Assembly (NCBI GenBank): GCA_052389435.1
Contig: JBQTIB010000198.1
Span: 1-7,507 of the forward strand
Direction of reading: 5' to 3'
Source: JBQTKD01 sp052389435
GTDB taxonomy: Bacteria > Actinomycetota > Actinomycetes > Sporichthyales > Sporichthyaceae
Length of the DNA stretch: 7,507 bases
In this document: positions 5,128-7,507 of the stretch, piece by piece
Layout of the letters: each line of letters starts with the position of its first letter
Numbering within the stretch: position 1 is the stretch's first letter
The notes under the pieces: model-generated
What the model was told of the DNA's origin: nothing
The model's input: the letters and a program-made list of their open reading frames with translations, nothing else
Databases searched by the model: none
Translations under genes and position numbers: made by a program

Positions 5128-5619
5128 GTGCTCTCCTCGACCCTTCGCGGCACGGCCGCGGCCGTCGCCGAACGACTGACGGCCCGCGGGCAGACGATTG
5201 CGGTGGCCGAGTCCGCGGCCGGCGGCCTGATCTCCGCGGCGCTGCTGTCCGTGCCCGGCGCCTCGGCCTACTACCGGGGCGGGGTGGTGATCTACACCCT
5301 CGTCGGCGCGGAGGCCTCGCTCGCGGGCGTCCCGCCGCTGCCGCCGGAGGTGCAGGGCGCGAGCGAGCCCTTCGGTCGGTGGCTGGCCGCCTCCGCCGCG
5401 GCGTCGCTGCGCACCGACTGGGGCGTCGGGGAGACCGGCACCGCCGGTCCCAGCGGCAACATGTACGGCGTTCCCGCCGGCCGCGCGTGGGTCGCGGTCC
5501 GGCGGCCGGACGGCGAGGTGCTCGCCCGCGAGGTGCTCACCGAATCCGACGACCGCCCGGACAACATGCTCGCCTTCGCCGCAGCCGCCCTCGCCCTGCT
5601 GCTGGAGGCGTTGGCCTGA
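5128..5619 (+). CDS. CinA-like (nicotinamide-nucleotide amidohydrolase fold) protein lacking the catalytic lysine
   Basis: A 163-residue protein matching only the C-terminal CinA/PncC domain, which in other bacteria hydrolyses nicotinamide mononucleotide to nicotinate mononucleotide and ammonia. Recognisable parts are AVAESAAGGLISAALLSVPGASAYYRGGVVIY (25-56), GVGETGTAGPSGNMYGVPAGRAWVAV (99-124) and DDRPDNMLAFAA (141-152). It departs from the enzyme pattern: AESCTGG is AESAAGG, and the YSNEAK motif is YTLVGA. The Ser of GSSxxF is retained (S46), but its partner Lys, at 61 in E. coli PncC, is Ala, and the protein has no lysine anywhere. As I recall, a Ser-Lys dyad was described for Agrobacterium CinA; if so, this one is inactive or works differently. 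GTG 5128 is chosen because the helix before AESAAGG then has normal length. No ribosome-binding site is visible, and TAGCCT six bases upstream suggests a leaderless mRNA. Confidence 0.8.
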   Translation: MLSSTLRGTAAAVAERLTARGQTIAVAESAAGGLISAALLSVPGASAYYRGGVVIYTLVGAEASLAGVPPLPPEVQGASEPFGRWLAASAAASLRTDWGVGETGTAGPSGNMYGVPAGRAWVAVRRPDGEVLAREVLTESDDRPDNMLAFAAAALALLLEALA

Positions 5620-5719
5620 CCCCGCTCGCCGCGCCGACCGTGAGCCATGCCACCGCGGCCGACGCGTGCCCGAACAAGCCGCCCGGGTAGCGCCTCCGAA
5701 CCATTCGCAATCCGCATCC

Positions 5720-6199
5720 ATGCGACGGGACTCGGCTGTGACGCAACCACGCAACCCTCGCCAGGCCAGCCTGCGGGTCGAACCGGACGTGGTCAACGTG
5801 TCGGTGGCCCGGCACTTCGTCTGCTCCTGCCTGCGGGCCTGGGGCCTGTCGGCGGCGCAGGACAACGCGGGGCTGGCCGTCTCCGAACTCGTCGCGAACG
5901 CGGTCAAACACGCAGCGCCCGCCTCGCCGATCTCGGTGCGCCTGACCGTCGAGGGCGACATCCTCGTCACCGTCCTCGACGGCGCCGCGGACGCGACCCC
6001 GACGCCCCGCTTCGGCCGGGTCGAGGAGGCCGAGAGTGGCCGCGGACTGCACATCGTCGCCACCGTCGCCACCGAGTGGGGCACCCGAGTCGACGAGGGT
6101 GGCAAGGCCGTGTGGTTCCGTCTCGGTCTGCCGGAGCAGGACCGGCCGCCACTGCGCAGTGCGCGTCGGGTCGACGGCACCCTCGTCGCAGCGCCGTAG
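5720..6199 (+). CDS. RsbW-like anti-sigma-type ATPase, second copy (HATPase_c_2)
   Basis: A 159-residue GHKL ATPase. The N-box is SELVANAVKHA (55-65; E56, N60, H64), the G1 region is VTVLDGAAD (83-91, with D87), and the lid is ESGRGLHIV (105-113), followed by TEWG and the closing VWFRL (131-135). This organisation, and the shared W-G ... W-F-R-L ending, match the ATPase at 1700-2089, but identity looks low enough for separate partners. A tail of about 22 residues, basic and proline-rich, extends past the domain, and the first 18 residues are likely unstructured. The start is uncertain: GTG 5666, ATG 5720 and GTG 5738 are in frame and none has a good ribosome-binding site. It lies 100 bp after the CinA-like gene on the same strand, so co-transcription is possible. 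A role as anti-sigma factor or kinase of a STAS protein is inference from family. Confidence 0.83.
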   Translation: MRRDSAVTQPRNPRQASLRVEPDVVNVSVARHFVCSCLRAWGLSAAQDNAGLAVSELVANAVKHAAPASPISVRLTVEGDILVTVLDGAADATPTPRFGRVEEAESGRGLHIVATVATEWGTRVDEGGKAVWFRLGLPEQDRPPLRSARRVDGTLVAAP

Positions 6200-6761
6200 C
6201 GGCTCGGGGCGGGCCGGGCGCGGGACGATCGGCGGGTCGGCCTCGTCGCGGCACACGGGGAGGGCCCCGCGCATACCCCGCCGTCCGGGCGTTTGAGGAG
6301 TTTGGGGGAATTGTGATGCGCAAACGTGTCGTGAGTCACCCCGGACCGGGCATAGTCACAGGTGCAAGCCCGCGGCGGCCCTCGGACAAGTCCCGGTGTC
6401 CGAATGGCCGACGCGCACCGCACGCCGCTCCCCAAGTTCGGAGAACGTCAGCTCTCGAATTCGCCCAAGCGCGCCCCCTGGGGCGCCCCATCGTCGATAG
6501 ATGTTCTGCGCGAAGCGACAGCCGTTCCACCGCACCGCCGGCCCGCCCCTACCGGACCGGCTCGACACAACCGATCGCGCGAGGTCCGCTCACCTACGGG
6601 CGCGCCTCGCCTCGGCTCAGCACGGCCCGTCTGCGCGGGCCAGAAAGAAGTGAGCGATGCTCCTCGAGAATCGCAACGGCACCGGTCCAGCGATGGAGGA
6701 AGCGGCGCACACCTGGCCCCGGCTTCGGTTGGCCAGCGCGCCCCAGGGCGAAAGGACCGCC
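6200..6761 (+). other. Gene-free region with hairpins upstream of crp
   Basis: No credible gene is seen in these 562 bp; the open frames crossing it lack family signatures and run into crp out of frame. An ATG at 6316 preceded by GGGGGA (6304-6309) could start a short peptide but its frame does not close before crp. CATAGT at 6351-6356 is a possible -10 box without a good -35. Downstream are three stems in the plus-strand RNA: 6371-6415, 6471-6486 (GCGCCC, CCTG loop, GGGCGC) and 6624-6641 (GGCCCG, hexaloop, CGGGCC). They could belong to a long structured crp leader or a small RNA. I recognised no known riboswitch class and no full Crp site. Confidence 0.4.
6371..6415 (+). other. Extended imperfect hairpin in the crp upstream region
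   Basis: The inner stem is TCGGACA (6382-6388) with TGTCCGA (6397-6403) closing an 8-nt loop. After a small internal loop (C6381 against A6404 and T6405) come CGGCC (6376-6380) and GGCCG (6406-6410), then a G-A mismatch and CGCG (6371-6374) with CGCG (6412-6415): 16 pairs in all. There is no T-run, so it is not a standard terminator. It may be a regulatory RNA element or a bidirectional structure; function unknown. Confidence 0.45.
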
Positions 6762-7436
6762 GTGGAAGACGTGGTCCGCCGGGCTCCGCTCTTCGCCGCC
6801 CTCGACGACGAGGCGGCCCTCGCGGTGCGCAGATCGATGACGGAGGTCAACCTCGGCCGCGGTCAGGTTCTCTTCCGCGAAGGCGACTTCGGGGACCGGC
6901 TCTTCATCGTCGCCGAGGGCAAGATCAAGATCGGTCGCTCCTCCAGCGACGGCCGCGAGAGCCTGCTCTCGGTCCTCGGCCCGGGCGACATGTTCGGCGA
7001 ACTGACCCTGTTCGACCCCGAAGAGCGCATGGGCACCGCGTCCGCGGTCACCGAGTCCCGCCTGTTCTCGCTGTCGGCCGACAACCTTCGGCCGTGGCTG
7101 GCGCAGCGCCCGGACGTGTCGATGGCGCTGCTGCGGCAGTTGTCCCGCCGGCTGCGCCGTAGCAGCGAGGTCGTCAGCGACCTCGTCTTCTCCGACGTGC
7201 CCGGTCGCGTCGCGAAGTCGCTGCTCGACCTCGCCAACCGCTTCGGCGTCCCGACCGAGGGCGGCGTGCACGTCGCGCACGACCTCACCCAGGAGGAGCT
7301 CGCGCAGCTCGTCGGCGCCTCCCGCGAAACGGTGAACAAGGCACTCGCCGACTTCGCCGGCCGTGGCTGGCTGCGCCTCGAGGCCCGCGCCGTGGTCATC
7401 CTCGACGTCGAGCGGCTCACGCGCCGCGCGAAGTAG
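6762..7436 (+). CDS. crp: Crp/Fnr family transcription regulator
   Basis: From the GTG at 6762 the protein has 224 residues, the same length as Mycobacterium tuberculosis Crp as I recall it, and the motifs fall at the same numbers. AAAGGA (6751-6756) is 5 bp upstream. An ATG at 6657 would add 35 unconserved residues. Residues about 5-115 form the cyclic-nucleotide domain with the FGELTLFDP pocket (78-86; G79, E80) and R89; the dimer helix spans about 116-142, and the winged helix 145-224 has LTQEELAQLVGASRETVNKAL (175-195), with R188 and E189 on the recognition helix, so target DNA is probably the usual GTGA-N6-TCAC class. Oddly, the residues after R89, normally Thr/Ser-Ser or Thr-Ala, are Met-Gly, which would remove a phosphate contact to cAMP. 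The gene stands alone, ending 13 bp before a terminator. The long upstream region suggests complex control. Confidence 0.92.
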   Translation: MEDVVRRAPLFAALDDEAALAVRRSMTEVNLGRGQVLFREGDFGDRLFIVAEGKIKIGRSSSDGRESLLSVLGPGDMFGELTLFDPEERMGTASAVTESRLFSLSADNLRPWLAQRPDVSMALLRQLSRRLRRSSEVVSDLVFSDVPGRVAKSLLDLANRFGVPTEGGVHVAHDLTQEELAQLVGASRETVNKALADFAGRGWLRLEARAVVILDVERLTRRAK

Positions 7437-7449
7437 CGACCCTCACGGC

Positions 7450-7480
7450 GATGCCCTCCGACCGCGGGTCGGAGGGCATC
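7450..7480 (+). terminator. Hairpin terminator after crp
   Basis: A perfect 14-bp stem, GATGCCCTCCGACC (7450-7463) pairing with GGTCGGAGGGCATC (7467-7480), with a 3-nt loop, 13 bp after the crp stop. There is no T-run. Being symmetric it could serve both strands; a minus-strand stop codon (tca, 7495-7497) beyond it could end a convergent gene off the window, but too few codons are visible to call it. Confidence 0.85.
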
Positions 7481-7507
7481 GACGGGTCTGCGGGTCAGAC
7501 GGGGATC

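Noticed and set aside
5685..5690. GGGTAG before the second ATPase as a SigB-type -10
   Set aside because: The last base is wrong and no GNNT stands at the right distance.
6312..6360. TGTGA and TCACA half-sites as a Crp operator before crp
   Set aside because: The two half-sites are about 40 bp apart and neither has a partner at 6-bp spacing.
5062..6435. Minus-strand 457-codon frame opposite the CinA-like and ATPase genes
   Set aside because: Shadow frame: low-complexity Arg/Gly/Ala, no domain, while the plus strand has two recognised families.
6624..6641. Hexaloop hairpin as an ANTAR target
   Set aside because: ANTAR sites are paired hexaloops with A at loop position 1 and G at 4; this loop is TCTGCG, lacking the A, and I saw no partner hairpin.
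6316..6840. ATG with upstream GGGGGA opening a plus-strand frame
   Set aside because: It runs out of frame well into crp and has no family signature; treated as non-coding.
7495..7507. Possible C-terminus of a convergent minus-strand gene (tca stop)
   Set aside because: Only three codons are visible before the window edge; cannot be supported.
1..7507. CRISPR array, tRNA, rRNA, prophage or defence genes
   Set aside because: No spaced repeats, no tRNA-like cloverleaf noticed, and no phage or defence families among the ORFs.

Overview
The window is very GC-rich and its third codon positions are almost always G or C. Its protein families (GAF-ANTAR, SigF/SigB-type sigma factor, stand-alone RsbW-like ATPases, SpoIIE-type phosphatase, 224-residue Crp) are typical of a large-genome soil-type actinobacterium. 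I cannot name the genus from sequence alone. Functions come from motif recognition, since no database search was possible.

Layout, left to right. (1) Bases 1-121 are the right end of an IS5-family insertion sequence. It abuts, and appears to have cut short, a minus-strand GAF-GAF-PP2C (SpoIIE-type) phosphatase gene (121-1560). (2) A short plus-strand anti-sigma-type ATPase (1700-2089) has a SigB/SigF-like promoter in front of it. Its stop codon interlocks with that of a minus-strand HspR-like MerR regulator (2086-2406). (3) A 205-bp divergent region separates the MerR gene from an Hsp20 small heat-shock protein gene (2612-3052). It holds two copies of one operator-like palindrome, a third palindrome on the -35 box, a clear housekeeping promoter and a hairpin-rich leader. 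A possible 38-residue ORF and a 14-bp stem terminator close this unit. (4) An orphan PP2C C-terminal remnant (to 3406) precedes a GAF-ANTAR RNA-binding regulator (3440-4150). (5) Only 4 bp beyond, convergent, lies a SigF/SigB-family sigma factor (4155-4967, minus). (6) Divergent from it is a lysine-free CinA-like protein (5128-5619), followed by a second anti-sigma-type ATPase (5720-6199). (7) A 562-bp gene-free stretch with several hairpins leads into a Crp-family regulator (start best placed at 6762) that ends at a strong terminator (7450-7480).

Taken together this is a stress and signal-response cluster. It has a general-stress-type sigma factor, two RsbW-like ATPases that could act as anti-sigma kinases, a (now truncated) PP2C phosphatase of the kind that reactivates anti-sigma antagonists, a chaperone with its repressor, an ANTAR antiterminator and a cyclic-nucleotide-type regulator. 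No STAS-domain anti-sigma antagonist is present, so a complete partner-switching circuit cannot be drawn from this window. The two damaged PP2C copies suggest the phosphatase arm is being lost or rearranged here. I did not find an obviously new multi-gene system. The most original signals are the paired operator, the IS-made stop codon, the lysine-free CinA homologue and the altered Crp pocket.
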